From the NCBI GenBank assembly GCA_038501625.1, contig JAZAYU010000178.1, positions 682,001 to 746,000 on the forward strand: 64,000 nucleotides of DNA, in the 5' to 3' direction. Below, piece by piece: positions 37,170 to 50,460 of this stretch; the first letter of the stretch is position 1; every line of letters starts with the position of its first letter. Under the pieces are notes generated by a model, which saw only the letters and a program-made list of their open reading frames with translations, was not told where the DNA came from and did not search any database. Source of the DNA: Corbicula japonica. Lineage: Eukaryota > Mollusca > Bivalvia > Venerida > Cyrenidae. The translations under genes were made by a program, and so were the position numbers.

Positions 37170-40100
37170 CTAGACTTTCCTTAGCGCCAATCTCATCGTG
37201 ATCTTGGCATCCTCCTCGCTATCATGTCCCTCTGAAAACAGATCACAACGTTTACAGTTATCTCACAATAATGTAATACAGTGATTGGAATTTCCGCCGA
37301 ATGTCATGACGATGATATAGAATCTGATTACGAGAAAGATCATCTACTTTCTGTCTTTTAACAAACAAATATTCGTAATGACACAACAGTCGATACTTTA
37401 TGTGAGCATATGTACTGCCGGAGAAGACATATATTCTTTAATAGAATGTTGGTTGATGTTGGCGATAGTCACTTTAAATTCTGGATCGGTATGTTTATAT
37501 GTTCTGTTTCAAATATAAATACTAATCCAGTTATCATGTTTAACCTACGTTGTTCATCGTGCATGTTAAATCTGACGATATGATTAAATGTTTCTTACTG
37601 TATGTTGTTGAGTTCGTTAAACAAACAGAAAGTCCTACGTACCTCCAGTTTGAATGGTGACGCGGAGCTCTGTCTCGGCGATCTCCTTCAAAGATCTCCG
37701 CCTCGGCAGACCCAGCTTGTGGGGGTACAGCATCACTGTGTCCACAACCTTGTCGTGGATGATCTGAAAAGCATACTCGCAATATATCTTACAGTCATGG
37801 CAACACTTTATTATGAAGATCTTAATTATTAGTATAGTAGGTTTTTTCCATTAATGTTTAGTGGTAAGTGATTTGAAAATCTGAAAAAAGGATATATTCG
37901 CACATGTACCACTGTTGTAATTGCAAGATCTGCATCCGTTAAGCCTTCTGTCAATCTACAGAATGAAAACAAGTTTAATTGTTTTCCAATTAATTGCAGT
38001 ATGAAAAACAGCAGAATATTTTATTAACAAATCTACTAATTACAATGATACATACATCTCGTATTGCATATATACCGAGGGAAGACAGTAAGAATTGTAA
38101 TATTAGCTCCACGTACAAATTGGCTTGTAAACGTTACCTTAAGAGAGATAAGGTCATGGTTGACACCATGGCCAACGATGATCGTGTCGGCGGAAAACAG
38201 CTCCAGCAGATCGTCCCGGAGTTCCTCAAATGTCTTACTTACTCCCTCTAGATCCTTTGCTTTAATTCCGCTCCATCTAGTTAGAAACCGTTAGTTAATA
38301 CAGACATGCTATACACACTGGTACTTTTAGTTATTAGTCATAATAACATTTGATACGATGACCTTGACGAAAGATTACAAAACTAAGACTGGAGGTCAGT
38401 CTCAAATCTCAACCATATGATTGCCTGAAATATAGAAGTGTCAATATCTGCCAATCAGATGTTTGAGATTCGAGACTCTTCAATTCAGCTTTTCAGATTC
38501 TTGAGATTTGAAACCGGTCTCCAATCTTGGTTTTATAATATTGGTACATGTCCCTTTCTTCGATCACTTTTTCAAAAGGAAATACATGTACTATTTAAAA
38601 ATTAATGATTACTCTCGCCAGACTGTTCCAAAGTCAATTATTACAAGATTAAAGCTGAAGTTGAAGACTGATGTTGCCATATGATCACTAATAAAGAGTG
38701 ATTTCAATGTCTTTCTTCTACAAAAAAGTGACCAATTAGAACTTTGGGTGAGTGTATTAATGTATATAGTAAAACGGGAGATTTTCTTTGAACTTAAAAA
38801 ATGATTTTCTAAAAGTATTTACTTACATGGTGTTGTAATCAATTATTTCTGAAGTCGGTTGACAGAACTGGTCGTATACCACATTCAGTTTGGTATCAAT
38901 CACAGAAACCTTACACACCTCAAGCCCCTTCTTCGTATGTACCTGAATAAACACAAACATTGTTTACGCGATATTCTGAGTAAATTCAATGAAAACTTTT
39001 GAGATTTGAGTTTTAAGTTAAGATGCTTGCTATTGACCATTGAAATGAGTCTCATTACTAAGTAATCTCTTGGTTTTAAAAAGAACGGTTTAACATGTAT
39101 TATCTAGGGTTCCAAGAGCTCATAAAGGTCTGTTATGACGAGGAAGGAGAGCAGTTGCGCTCTCTGCATATCATTTATCACCGTCCGAAATCAAAGTCCG
39201 CACAGAGTTTTCGTTTTTACATTTTGCTACACCTTAAAAATTACAGGAAGCGAAAACCAAGGAATAAACTCCTCTGTGCCAAAAATATCCGTACCAGTTT
39301 GAATCACTAGCAGCGCGGCACAGTAGCGTCACTGCACTTGATTATTAACTACCCGTAATTACTATCTAGTATAGAGATAGCTGAACGCAGCGATTGACAC
39401 AATATCGGAATTATTTTTATTTAAGAATATTTTTATCAGAGATTCTACATTGCCAGCATTATTTTGACAATGTAGCCACCAAGTAGTCGACATCGAGATT
39501 AAAAAAACAGCATCATTTACAATTAATTCCAGAACTTACTGATTCTGTGTCGAGTGCATATACCCCATGGTGTCCGTTCTCTGGCGGGTCTCTGGTCTCT
39601 GTCTTCCGGTAGCCGTTCATGTCCAGGTAAAGATTCCCCTTGTACACGTGACTCTAAAGTATACATTCCGTTATTGTGCCATACAAAGATTGTACTTACT
39701 TGAACGTGAAATGCAAATACTACATTCTTTCATTCAAAACGTTCTTTCTCACCATTGTTGGTGACTTCTTGCAATACTCTAGTTGGACATGATGGTTCGA
39801 TGAATATGCTGTTTTTCACGCATGTTTGTCGATATGTTAGAAGTGTATGTCTTCTTTTCGCTTATTTTAATATTTTAGGTGTTTGGGTTTTTTTGTCAAG
39901 TCAAATTCCTTTCAAGCCAAATCTGCGAAATATTGATGCCGCAACGTTTAACTAAAAATTATATGATATCCTTTGTTCTTTTACTTCCTAATACGAATTC
40001 AAAACTGCTATTTTACCTTAAATTTTTTACCATTATCAAATATTTTATGTCTCGGCAAAGACACATATGGCCTAAACTACCATTGTTTTAACCGGTTCAT

Positions 40101-42816
40101 TTTTGTTAAAAAATAGACTAACCTGTGTTTGGACAAAGGAAGTTCAGTTTCAGTCATGTTTATTTTAGAAGCATGCATGTTTAAGTCATGTTACTGTTCG
40201 GGGTTTCAACAAGACACCATTGCTTATTCGCGTACAACAATACAGACAAATGGCTTTTTATAACAATCCTTTAGTTTCAACGTAGCATTGTTATATATAG
40301 CATTTCAATAAGCATTTACCAAAACAATGTTTGAGAGCTCAACCATGAAGTATATGATAACAATTAAACAATGACAAAAGATAATAAAAAAAAAACAACA
40401 TAAAAATATAACACTACGCGACTAGGAATTACTGACATTTAAATAACATGCCTCAAAATTGAAACATGAGACACCTTTGGCGTTCCATACATTGTATTGA
40501 TTTTAAGATTTGTAATAGACCGTTGAATTAAGGGAAAAGTGAAAAGAAAAGAAGAATTCAAATCAGATGAAATAAAATGAAGCGTTACCGCAGCGATGCG
40601 ACAGCCTTTTGATCCGAGGCCCTTTCCGCAACAACCATGGGGGTGCTGCCTTCCGCCTGAAATATGCATGAAACTTTTTTTCATCAACGTTAATTTATAG
40701 TTATATTTTATATTAAAGTATTACGATAATGTTACAAAAATTAAAGCAGCTTCTGTTGTTGACTTTTATTATATTTGACTTTGTGAAGTATATTACAAAT
40801 TCGACATTTTTGTTATTTTTTAAATGTTAGATTTGTGTGTACCATATCTCAGAGATTTTTCGGTGTGAAAGTCACACTCTGTCCTCCTGGTAAAGGTCAC
40901 ATCGAATGGTTTCTCGCATCTTTTACATCTCCCTGAAACATTTATCAAATAACCAAATTTGCAGAATCTGTAAATTAGTAATCTACGGTACGCTACGTCT
41001 TGCCCTTCATCCCTTCTCTCCTACGCATTCGTCCCTTCGCTTTTGTCCCTTTGTTCTTTTGCGACACGATAACCCAAACTGAACACCGAAATAAACAATG
41101 ATGCAATTATAGTATTTAATTTTAAAGTCAAACACTTTCATTCTGATATTAAATTATGAATGTTTTTTAATTGTTGAAAGTCACAAGAGTTTAAAGACTT
41201 TAATGGCTAATTTTCCGAAATTGACTGTTACCCAAGGGATTAATTGGCGAACTTTTGAACTATTTCAAAGACATTCTTATGCGAAGGATTGAAATGTGCG
41301 CATTTTTAAAACAGTAAATAGGCGGAATTTAAAACCTATATAAATTATAATGAAATGGTAATAAAAGAATTCCGCAGTGGCGCACTTTACAATCAATGGC
41401 GATTAATGAAGTGTCACAATAAATAATTTTGTCGATCCGAATGTCAGTCATTAAATATCAACTTATGTTACCAAATCAAATAATAATGCGCAATACATTT
41501 TTTTCTGAAAATACGCCCGTATTCGGGTTTCCACAAATACAGCACCTAATGCGTAGTAGTTCCGCAATTTCTGAAGGTTAAACTGATCGAAGTTTATCAA
41601 CAGGTTAGTTATCGATTTAAAAAGATGTATTGAGATACATAAAGCATTTTGGGGTGGGAGGCTTTTAAATTCATTTTAAAATACCTTCTTGGAATCCAAA
41701 ATGATCTCCGTACAGTCTGACAACGCCATCTTTACCATTTGGATCAGGTCTCGGGAAATCAAGCCTCCTAAGCAGAGGCTCCGTCAACACCTTACAAGAG
41801 AATCTCTGGTATTCTTCCGCTAAACGAAAAAAAAACTGATTTTATAGGAATATTACACTAAAAAGTATTCGGACTGAATAATTCACGGGCAATGCAAGCA
41901 AAATAAACACAAAATAGCCTCAGTAATCTTCAAATACAGAAAAGTAATGGAGAGCAAAAGAACTCATAAAACTAAATTTCGAAGTGTTTTATTGAAGCTG
42001 CAAGTCAACTTTCAACCTTTCAACACCGCTAAATAACAAACCCCTACAGTACCTATGACGCGGTGGTTCCTGACCCCTACAGTACCTATACGGTGTGGTT
42101 CCGTGGCCCCTACAGTACCTATGACGAGGTGGTTCCCCGGCCCCTTCAGTACCTATGACGGGGTAGTCCCTCGACCCCTACAGTAATTCTGACAGGGTAG
42201 TTCCCCGACCCCTACAGTGCCTATGACGGAGATGGTTTCCTGGCCCTTACACTACCTCTGATTGGGTTTGTTCCCCGGCCCCTACAGGACCTATGATGGT
42301 GTGGTTCCTCGACCCTTACAGTAATTCTGACGCGGTAGTTCCGCGACCCTTTCAGTTGCTATGACGGGGATTGTTTGCTGGCTCTACACTACCTATGATT
42401 GGGTTGGTTCCCCGGCCTCTACAGAACCTATGACGGGGTGGTTCCCCGACCCCTACAGTAATTCTGACGGGGTAGTTCCCCGACCCCTACAGTACCTATG
42501 ACGGGGATTGTTTCCTGGCTCTACACTACCTATGATTGGGTTGGTTCCCCGACCCCTACATTAATTCTGTCGGGGTAGTTCCCCGAACTCTACAGTACCT
42601 ATGATGGGGTGGTTCACCGGCCCCTACAGTACCTTTGACGGGGTGGTTCCCGACCCATACAGTACCCAAGACGGGATGGTTCCTAGACCCATACAGTACA
42701 TATGACGGATATAAAAAGTGAGATTATTCTGAAAAGGGGTCTGAAACTGAAAAAAAAAGTTTCACAAATCTTCGTTATTACAAAAATATGGACAAAAATA
42801 TCTTACCTGTAGACAT
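37170..42816 (-). CDS. gene C: REXO1/GOR-like DEDDh 3'-5' exonuclease
   Basis: Nine coding exons (minus strand): 42807-42816, 41685-41819, 40843-40932, 40589-40656, 39540-39653, 38827-38942, 38138-38276, 37643-37763, 37170-37231. All have GT/AG borders and the sum is 855 nt (284 codons plus TAG). The N-terminal part has a Cys/His zinc module (GRCKRCEKPF, CDFH, HGCCGKGLGSKGC) typical of the REXO1 group. The exonuclease fold has Exo I ALDTES (D and E), Exo II GHGVNHDL (D), VVDTV, and Exo III GHDSEEDA (H and D), so all DEDDh residues are present. Such enzymes trim RNA 3' ends. At 284 residues this is just zinc module plus catalytic domain, much shorter than vertebrate REXO1. The exon map is shared with gene D. 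Confidence 0.9.
42043..42712. repeat. minisatellite in gene C intron 1
   Basis: About 20 imperfect copies of a unit of roughly 34 bp built from CCCCTACAGTACCTATGACG and GGGTGGTTCCCCGA. Much more GC-rich than its surroundings. Confidence 0.9.
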
Positions 42817-42889
42817 TGCAGTTGATAATTTTCAAATATCTTTAAATTGCACGAAGGCACCACGCAATGGCGTCTTCCCATGTTCGGGC

Positions 42890-42900
42890 CATTTTATACC
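42890..42900 (-). promoter_or_regulatory. TATA box of gene C
   Basis: Minus-strand GGTATAAAATGG about 75 bp upstream of the ATG, preceded by CCAACTTACAAGGG. The same phrase and spacing occur upstream of gene D. Confidence 0.6.
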
Positions 42901-44039
42901 TACCCTTGTAAGTTGGTCATATGAGGTAACTCTCTACTTTTAGCGATTCCGTCATGTTTTTCAGAAAAAAAAGTGATCCGTGTTAGTGGGATTTTTTTTC
43001 AACCACCAATGATAAACGAACATGCTAATAAATGCAGGCCAATATTTTATCATATCTGCTATCTATATCGAACATACTAATTAACAAGATCAGTTGCCAA
43101 TGTATACTTTGCATTGGCGTAACATGTAAATAATCGTGTATTATAAATTGGACAAGTGTTAAGGTAAGTCTCATCATGCGAGAGGCCAGAAGCGCAGTCA
43201 TCCATGCTAAACTTTTCAAAAGGCAAGTTTGGTCGTAGGTTCGATTCGTGTATTTAACACTTCTTTTTTTGCATAATATTTATTCAATCTCTTATGCTCA
43301 GTTTTTAATCATAGAAATTAATGCATTTTTCTCATTCCTCTATAAAACAAATGAAACATTATAAAAATAAGATGTCTTTAAAAAAGGATCACTAATGGGA
43401 TTTTAACCCATGGCCTTGAAAGTCGTAATGGACAGCGTCGTTGTTAAGATCACTAAGGCGATCTAGCCGATGATTTTTTGACAGTAATTAAGAGTTATAT
43501 TTTATAATTTACCTGTATTTGTGTAGATTTTCGTGTATGCCAGGGTATATCATTTAGTACGCATTGAAGTCTGAACCATACGTTTGAACCGCATATCATT
43601 TTACGTTATTTCATGTACTCATTGCTTTCCAACATGTATCGGAAGCATTATACTAACAACATGTGCCCTACTTGTTCTGCATTAATGATTTACTTGTCTC
43701 TATTTACAGTCTCTAAACACGTCAAAAGAATTGCTCTTTAAAAAGATGTCAGGTTTCATCACTCCAAGACCTTGTTTTCATGCTATCTAACTGGCTCTGG
43801 TTTCCGCTTCCTCCAAAAAGACAATGTTGAATACGCAAGTTTAAAAGGACAATAAAAAATGAAGTCTTAAATTTCAATTTAAATAAAATGTAAATGATAA
43901 TGATACAAAAAACGCGTTCATTATTTGAAAGACGCAAAATAAATATAAATAATTAATGTGTACGTATGCATCACTTTCCTATCTAAATTAATTCCTAAAT
44001 GCAAAGTAATCCTATGATATCAATACACAAATTTTAAAG
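42901..44039. other. intergenic between C and D with tRNA-like scraps
   Basis: A B-box-like GGTTCGATTC lies at 43226-43245. A minus-strand T-arm-like GGGTTAAAATCCC occurs near 43400. Neither comes with a foldable tRNA. Otherwise nothing recognised. Confidence 0.4.
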
Positions 44040-44822
44040 AAGCAATGAAGAGCATCAATGCTCTTTCTATTCAGCACAGAATCCTGATTCAGAAAGCAAA
44101 GTTCATGTATAAGGTGAATAAAGGTTTAGTGCCTGAAGATATTTCATCTATGTTTGAGCATAGAACCAGTGGTGAAAACTTACGAAATGTTAGCAATCTT
44201 GATTATTTTATTCCAAGACCAAAAACTGAACTTTGCAAAACAAGCATGTCATATTCCGGTCCAATGATTTGGAACAAAATACCATTAAATATCAGAAATT
44301 CAAATAACATTAACATTTTTTCAAGAAAGTTCACCATGTGGTTAACAAGTTCATAAATTTAAATTAACACAGTATGAATTCAAATGACTATCATTACATA
44401 TCTACAAGTATATATAAAAGACTTTCTGCATTTTTGTTTTGTGTGTACAAAAGTTTGTTGTTTTTTTTTCATTATGTTTATATTTGTCTGCATTTTTGTT
44501 TTTGTGTGTACAAAAGTAATTTTTTTTTCATTATGTTTATATTTGTCTGCATTTTTGTTTTTGTGAGTACAAAAGTATTTTTTTCATTATGTTTATATTT
44601 GTCTGCATTTTTGTTTTCATTATGTTTAAATTTTTCTTTGTTAAAATAATACTACTAACATTTATATTTTCCATGTTATTCATTTTAACTGTGTGTAAAG
44701 TGATATTTTCATGTACTTGCATTGTATTGTACATATTTTGTATGCATTGCTAAGAGGGCCCCAAGGGAGATTAGTCCCTGGCTAACTGGGTCACCCTATA
44801 TAAATAAAGTCCATTCATTCAT
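44040..44822 (+). mobile_element. 3' end of a LINE with ATTC tail
   Basis: An open frame (44045-44356) reads like the extreme C-terminus of LINE ORF2 proteins (FMYKVNKGLVPEDI, FIPRPKTELCKTSMSYSG, IWNKIPLNIRNS). It is followed by three to four 60-70-bp tandem units (44424-44640; TCTGCATTTTTGTTT) and by a 3' terminus GGCCCCAAGGGAGATTAGTCC then AATAAAGTCC and ATTCATTCATTC. This tail style is common for CR1/L2-like LINEs. It differs from the LINE at 7046. Confidence 0.75.
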
Positions 44823-44941
44823 TCACTTAATTTAACAAATCAATGTTTAATAGAAAATACAACAGTGTACATTAATTATGGGAAGTTTGTCGCTGTATAA
44901 GCTGGCCGGCTGAGTTGGCGTCTGTTACTTGAGGGCATGGT

Positions 44942-47900
44942 CTAGACTTTCCTCAGCGCCAGTCTCATGGCGATCTTTGCGTCTTCCTCGCTGTCATGTC
45001 CTTCTGAAAAGAGTTGACAACATTTTGTTGAATGTTTGTATATTAACTTAAAATATAAAAAGCAGAAGCTTTTTAAAACAATAAATGAAATGCTCTCTCG
45101 TATCACAATGAGCTGCTTCTAGAAATAGTCATAACTACTTTCTGTCGGTGTTATTACATCTTTGAGATGAGCTGCTGCTTGAAATAGTCATAACTTCTTT
45201 CTGTCGGTGTTATTTCATCTTTGAGATGAGCTGCTGCTAGAAATAGTCATAACTACTTTCTGTCGGTGTTATTTCATCTTTGAGAACTAACGTTTTAAGA
45301 TCAAGCCAGTCATTCTTTATTCATGCAGCCTTCAGTACGTCTTTTACAGTGATTTGTTTCGGCCCCCGTTCTAATGCCCAAAGTCAGAGTAGCAAAATTA
45401 CCAAGGCACAATTATGCGTATGAACGAACGTGAAGATATAACCGCTCATTTACTTGTCATCGTGAAATCGCTTCTTCGTCATCATGCCTGTCCCTTCAGT
45501 GCTATGACAATGTTCAGATCTCATGCAAAAAACTAGTCATCTTTGTTTGACTGACGAAAAAAAAGTAGTCACGATTTCCCATGAATGGGAGAGTTCCAGC
45601 AAGTATCATCATCTTACCATCACTTTGAATGTTGACCCCGAGCTCGGATTCGGCTATGTCCTTTAAGGATCTCTTCCTCGGCGGACCTAGCCTGTGAGGG
45701 TACAGAACTAATGTGTCCACAACTTTGTCATGAATTATCTGAAATATGCAAACATCTTGTACTATTGGTAGACATAGAGTTTGGAGTGAACTGTCTGAGG
45801 TTTATCTCTGTATTCGTGTCTTGATCACGACGTAGCTTAAAAACTTCATAAACTGAAGAATTAGAACATTTTTATGTTATTCGTATTAAAATTTTGTTTA
45901 AATACTTCATCCTGCTGATTTCGCATTCTTTGACCAAGACGTTTAATTATCAGTGATTGCCGGCCTTAGAAAGCAATCGCAAGAAGATAAGCTTGTAACA
46001 AAACAGGTCGTACGCAAGTAAGAAGTTCCGAAAACGTAGATTACCTTGAGTGAGATTAGATCGAGGCTTACACCGTGGCCGACGATGATAGTGTCAGCAG
46101 AGAACAGTCCGAGGAGATCAGCACGGAGCTTCTCGAAGGTCTTTGTCACGTCCTCTAAATCTTTAGCACTAATACCGCTCCATCTATGTAAAAATAAATA
46201 TTTTGGGGGAATTTGAATTATGCTTTATGCTTTAAACTGTCATTATAGATGCAAAATTGGCCCTAATGATGCATTATTTAATAAAAAAAAGTCACAACTG
46301 AGTTTTTTAATTGACCATGTGAAAGAAAATTGGATGTTTGAGTTTTATAAAATTGTGTTGGTCGCTCACGGTGTGACTCTCGCGATGTTCTATTAAACAG
46401 CCTATCAACATTATTAGCTGTTAAAAGCAGTTAATAAATACATGTTTGGCTTGCCATAATTGCTGCATCCGAGAACTGGCGAGGCTAATGCTGGGCAACG
46501 TTGGATTTATTGCAGCCTGGTACCAGCTATATGGTTTATTAATGAAAGAAACACTAAAATACTTATTATCTGTTTTTTATTGCATTTCATGTTTTTATTC
46601 TGATATGCTGAACCATCTATGTTCTGGGAAATAAGGGAAGTAAGATGCATATCAGTAAGGCACCTGCAAGAGTTGCTTTTCTTGGAGTAATTGGCGATTA
46701 TTATATAAGTGACATGAGACAGTAGAAAATGTTTCTCTCTTTATGAGGATTTCATTTTAATTTAAGTCTTACTTACCTGGTATTGTAATCAATTATTTCT
46801 GATGTCGGTTGACAGAACTGATCATATACCACATTCAGTTTGGTATCAATCACAGAAACCTTACACACCTCCAGCCCCTTCTTCGTATGTACCTGATACA
46901 CAGAAACATTCATATCGTTAACCCCATACACTTTAATTTTACATTTTATTATTTAAATAACAGATGTCGAAAGTAAACGTTAGTTTTCTTAATACGAATT
47001 GCTGGGCTGAAGGTTATAAAACAGAGATTTGAAACATTTCAGCCAATCAGATGCTTGAGATTTGAGACTGGTTTCCATTCTCAGTTTTATAACCTTGGGA
47101 CCTGGTTAACGATACTATTTAGCACTTACAGATTCTGTGTCTAGAGCATAGACTCCATGGTTCCCGTCCACTGGTGGGTCTCTGGTCTCCGTCTTCTCGT
47201 AACCTTTCATGTCCAGGTACAGATTTCCCTTGTGTACGTGACTCTAAAGTTTTCACAAATTGATTCAAACATATGATACTGGGTCTTGCAAAAGATCTTT
47301 CTTCACCTTGTAATTTATGACAATACCGCTCCGCTCTGGGACAGACAATTTGAGTTAAGTAGCTTTTTCTTAGTTGTTTATGCAATCATGAGCCTGTTAT
47401 GCGTTCCATAATAATCATAATCATAATAACGGATCAGGTGTGGATCCAGAGGTGGTTCAGTGGGGTTGCTTGAACCCTCTTTTCACGCAGCAATATTTCA
47501 TAGGCATTTAGCCAAAATGTTGGAAATTATCGTGTAACTATCCAAAGAATGTCCCAAATCTTGCATTCCACCCTGCGCATTAGACCTCTGGGACAGCAGC
47601 TAAACAATTAAGGCTAAAGAAAGTGGTTATAGTTTTTAGATTTTCTTCCGCAGTTTAGAAGGAGGGCGGCCTGGTGGCAAATATGTTTTATTTTTAGTTT
47701 TGAGCTTTATATCTGAGTGGTTAGAACATTAACTTCGAACATAAATACAACTTATCTCATCGCATTTGTTTCTTGCAATACTTAAAGCAAACCGTGTATT
47801 TCGTCCAAATGCACGTGAAAACCAATAACATCAGAGACACCAAACTTTAATCAGATGACTAATGTCTTTGATCGAGACAGACGGTTAAGACAGGGGCAGG

Positions 47901-49018
47901 TGGAAATGAAAACCTTATTTTCTCTGGCCTAACAATAGTTTCTTGTTACCGGAGCTGTCATGCAGCCATTTGATCCAAGTTTCCTTCCGCAGCAACTATA
48001 CGGGTGTTGCCTTCCATCTAAAATATACATAAAGAGTACAAGTAATATCTATGACGAAGGCCTAAGGTTTATATGATATATACAACCATTTATTTATATC
48101 CTATAACATAAACCGTATCAACTTTTATTCTGCTGTGTTTTCAACAACAACGGGCATTCAAAATCGTTAACAGCTTCGTGAAAATTGAAACGAAAAGTGG
48201 GAATTCTGAGCTGAATTCTTATCGTGTGTGAGACTGGTTATCGCCTGGTGAGTAGTTATCGTGTGTGTGGCTGAAGTGGCTATCAAGCGCACGGCTGGTT
48301 AGATCACGTGAGTGACTGATTATTAAATATGTTACATCTACCATATCGTAACGCTCTCCCTGTATGGAAGTAGCACTGGGTCCTCCTGGCGAAGGTCATG
48401 TCAAACGGCTTATCGCATCTTTTACACCGACCTGAAATATAACTGGATCTTTAAAATTTGTTGTAGAAGTTAGAAGCTAGTACATGTAAGTTCATTACTA
48501 TCGGGTAAATATATAACGTAATGCGTTTTGTTAATGAAGGGATCATGGGTTCAAAAGTATCATTGTTCACGATTTGTAGTTGTTGCCCTAAATGAAAGAT
48601 TAATATGTTTTAACTAATCGCGCGTAAATAAATGAAATATAATGTGCAGTAGATAACATTGTAATAGCGGCAGTAAGTTCTATTAAAACTATATGTTGGC
48701 CAAAATCATGCCAAGTGCGTATTTTTTAATCGAACAAAATATTTGTTTCAATATTTATTATTGGGGATTATTTTAATAAACTACATCAGAGTGAAAAGTT
48801 GTTTTTTTTTTCAAGAGATATCTGTGTTAGTTTGATGATAAAGCACGAACTCAATAGAAAGATGCGCTCGAGTATCTTATATAACCATTCATAAATGAAA
48901 ATTAGAAACGTGTTTAGTAAATATGTTTTGAGAACAAAAACGTTCTGTATCATAAATATTTGTTTAATTATCTTTGTCTGTGTACATTTAGACCAAATTA
49001 ATAAAAAAGTGATCGCGA

Positions 49019-49094
<76 letters not shown>

Positions 49095-49375
49095 GGTTTT
49101 TGAGTCCCCGCAGTTACGGTATCTTAGAACTCTCTCGCATTCTGGGGACACCTCTCTCGATTTCCTATATGATATATGGGGTCAGATCAAGTTTTCATTA
49201 CTCACATTTTTGAGGGGACATAGCTATTAATACATTTTATGACCTCACCATGACGTAAGGATTTTAATGCAGTACCGTACCAGTGGGGACCCACACAATG
49301 TCCTTAGAATTACGATAGGTCCCCAAGAGTCCGGTAAAAAATTGTGAAAATGTCCACACAATTACGGTTTTACCA

Positions 49376-49418
<43 letters not shown>

Positions 49419-49787
49419 AAAATTTTGACAAAAACACAAAAATACCTTCTTGAAATCCAAAATGATCGCTGTACAGTTTGGCATCGCCAACATTACCATT
49501 CAGATCCGGTCTCGGGAAGTCTAGTGACCTCAGCTGAGATTCCGTCAAGATCTTGCTGGAAAACCTCTGGTATTCTTCTGTTGATGGAAAACTATAGTCC
49601 ATAAAATCATCTTATTTAACATTATATTTTTAATGCTTGAAATACATCTGAAATATTAACTTACAAGGTCAAGAAATAAATAGAAACTTGCAAAAATAGG
49701 TACATCGCGGCTACCCAGGCGTCTTGGCTACGATTAAAGAAGCTTATAAAAAATTTTAGAACAAGGAAATGACTTACCGGTTGACAT
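44942..49787 (-). CDS. gene D: REXO1/GOR-like DEDDh 3'-5' exonuclease (tandem copy)
   Basis: Nine coding exons (minus strand): 49778-49787, 49446-49577, 48342-48431, 47950-48017, 47130-47243, 46777-46892, 46045-46183, 45618-45738, 44942-45003. The sum is 852 nt (283 codons plus TAG). Exons 3-9 match gene C in length and phase; exon 2 is one codon shorter. The zinc module (GRCKRCDKPF, CYFH, YSCCGRKLGSNGC) and the catalytic residues (ALDTES, GHGVSLDL, VVDTL, GHDSEEDA) are all kept. Differences from gene C are mostly conservative, so both copies seem to be under constraint. Introns share little, which argues against a very recent duplication. Likely role: RNA 3'-end trimming; substrate unknown. 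Confidence 0.9.
45110..45290. repeat. 59-bp unit, three copies, gene D intron 8
   Basis: AGCTGCTGCT, AATAGTCATAAC and TTTCTGTCGGTGTTAT recur with period 59 (starts 45111, 45170, 45229). Confidence 0.9.
49022..49093. repeat. CT microsatellite, gene D intron 2
   Basis: About 36 CT repeats. A second shorter CT run lies at 49379-49414 in the same intron. Confidence 0.97.
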
Positions 49788-49861
49788 TGCAATTTGTAAA
49801 TATCAATCCTCAAAAAAGACATCGCCTGAAAGCAAACATTGACGCTTGTCCCATGGTAAAG

Positions 49862-49876
49862 TCTTTATATAACCCC
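49862..49876 (-). promoter_or_regulatory. TATA box of gene D
   Basis: Minus-strand GGGGTTATATAAAGAC about 80 bp upstream of the ATG, preceded by CCAACTTATA as in gene C. Confidence 0.6.
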
Positions 49877-50460
49877 TATAAGTTGGTTACAATATTTAAC
49901 CACCGTGGATGAACAAGTTTGGTCACGTGACCACAAATGCAAACGCCGATTTACTGTTTTGAAAAATACCAACCCGAAACAAGGTAATATTTTGCTGATA
50001 TCTTTTTTTCTACTGCAAACACAAATTTATGACCTAGACCAAAGTACCCGGCGTAAAATAAGCTTTTATTTTATGTAGGTAGTAATTGCAAGACTTTTAT
50101 GGTTTTTTAGAACACTTCGACACAAATTTGTTTTTCACAAAGCAAACGCCGGTTGGTTTTACTTTTTTTAGCGATGATTTTCGCTGGAAACGTATACAGA
50201 CGCAAAATAATACAAGCTATGTCCTTTTTAAAGCCTTTCAATGTATTTACTTATGTGTGGTTCCATTACAAAGGTCATTATTGGCATAACTTAAGCTTAT
50301 TCCCGGCATTGGTGATTTTGCAAACGTCGGTTGACCATCTGAAATATGCAAACGTCGGTTGGACATTTGGAATTAAATTCAAGCGCCGGTTGATGTTTTT
50401 GTAAACGCTTGTTCTTCTATTGAACTGCTTACCTACATTTAGTTTATTTTTATTTTCAGA

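Noticed and set aside
40439..40687. Minus-strand 82-codon frame over gene C exon 4
   Set aside because: It is exon 4 read through its splice sites; the exon itself (40589-40656) is in a different model.
43165..43475. tRNA genes near 43230 (plus) and 43400 (minus)
   Set aside because: B-box-like words present but no complete cloverleaf and no terminator; treated as relics.
48786..49230. Open frames of Arg-Glu or Ser-Leu repeats on both strands
   Set aside because: They are translations of the CT/GA microsatellite in gene D intron 2.
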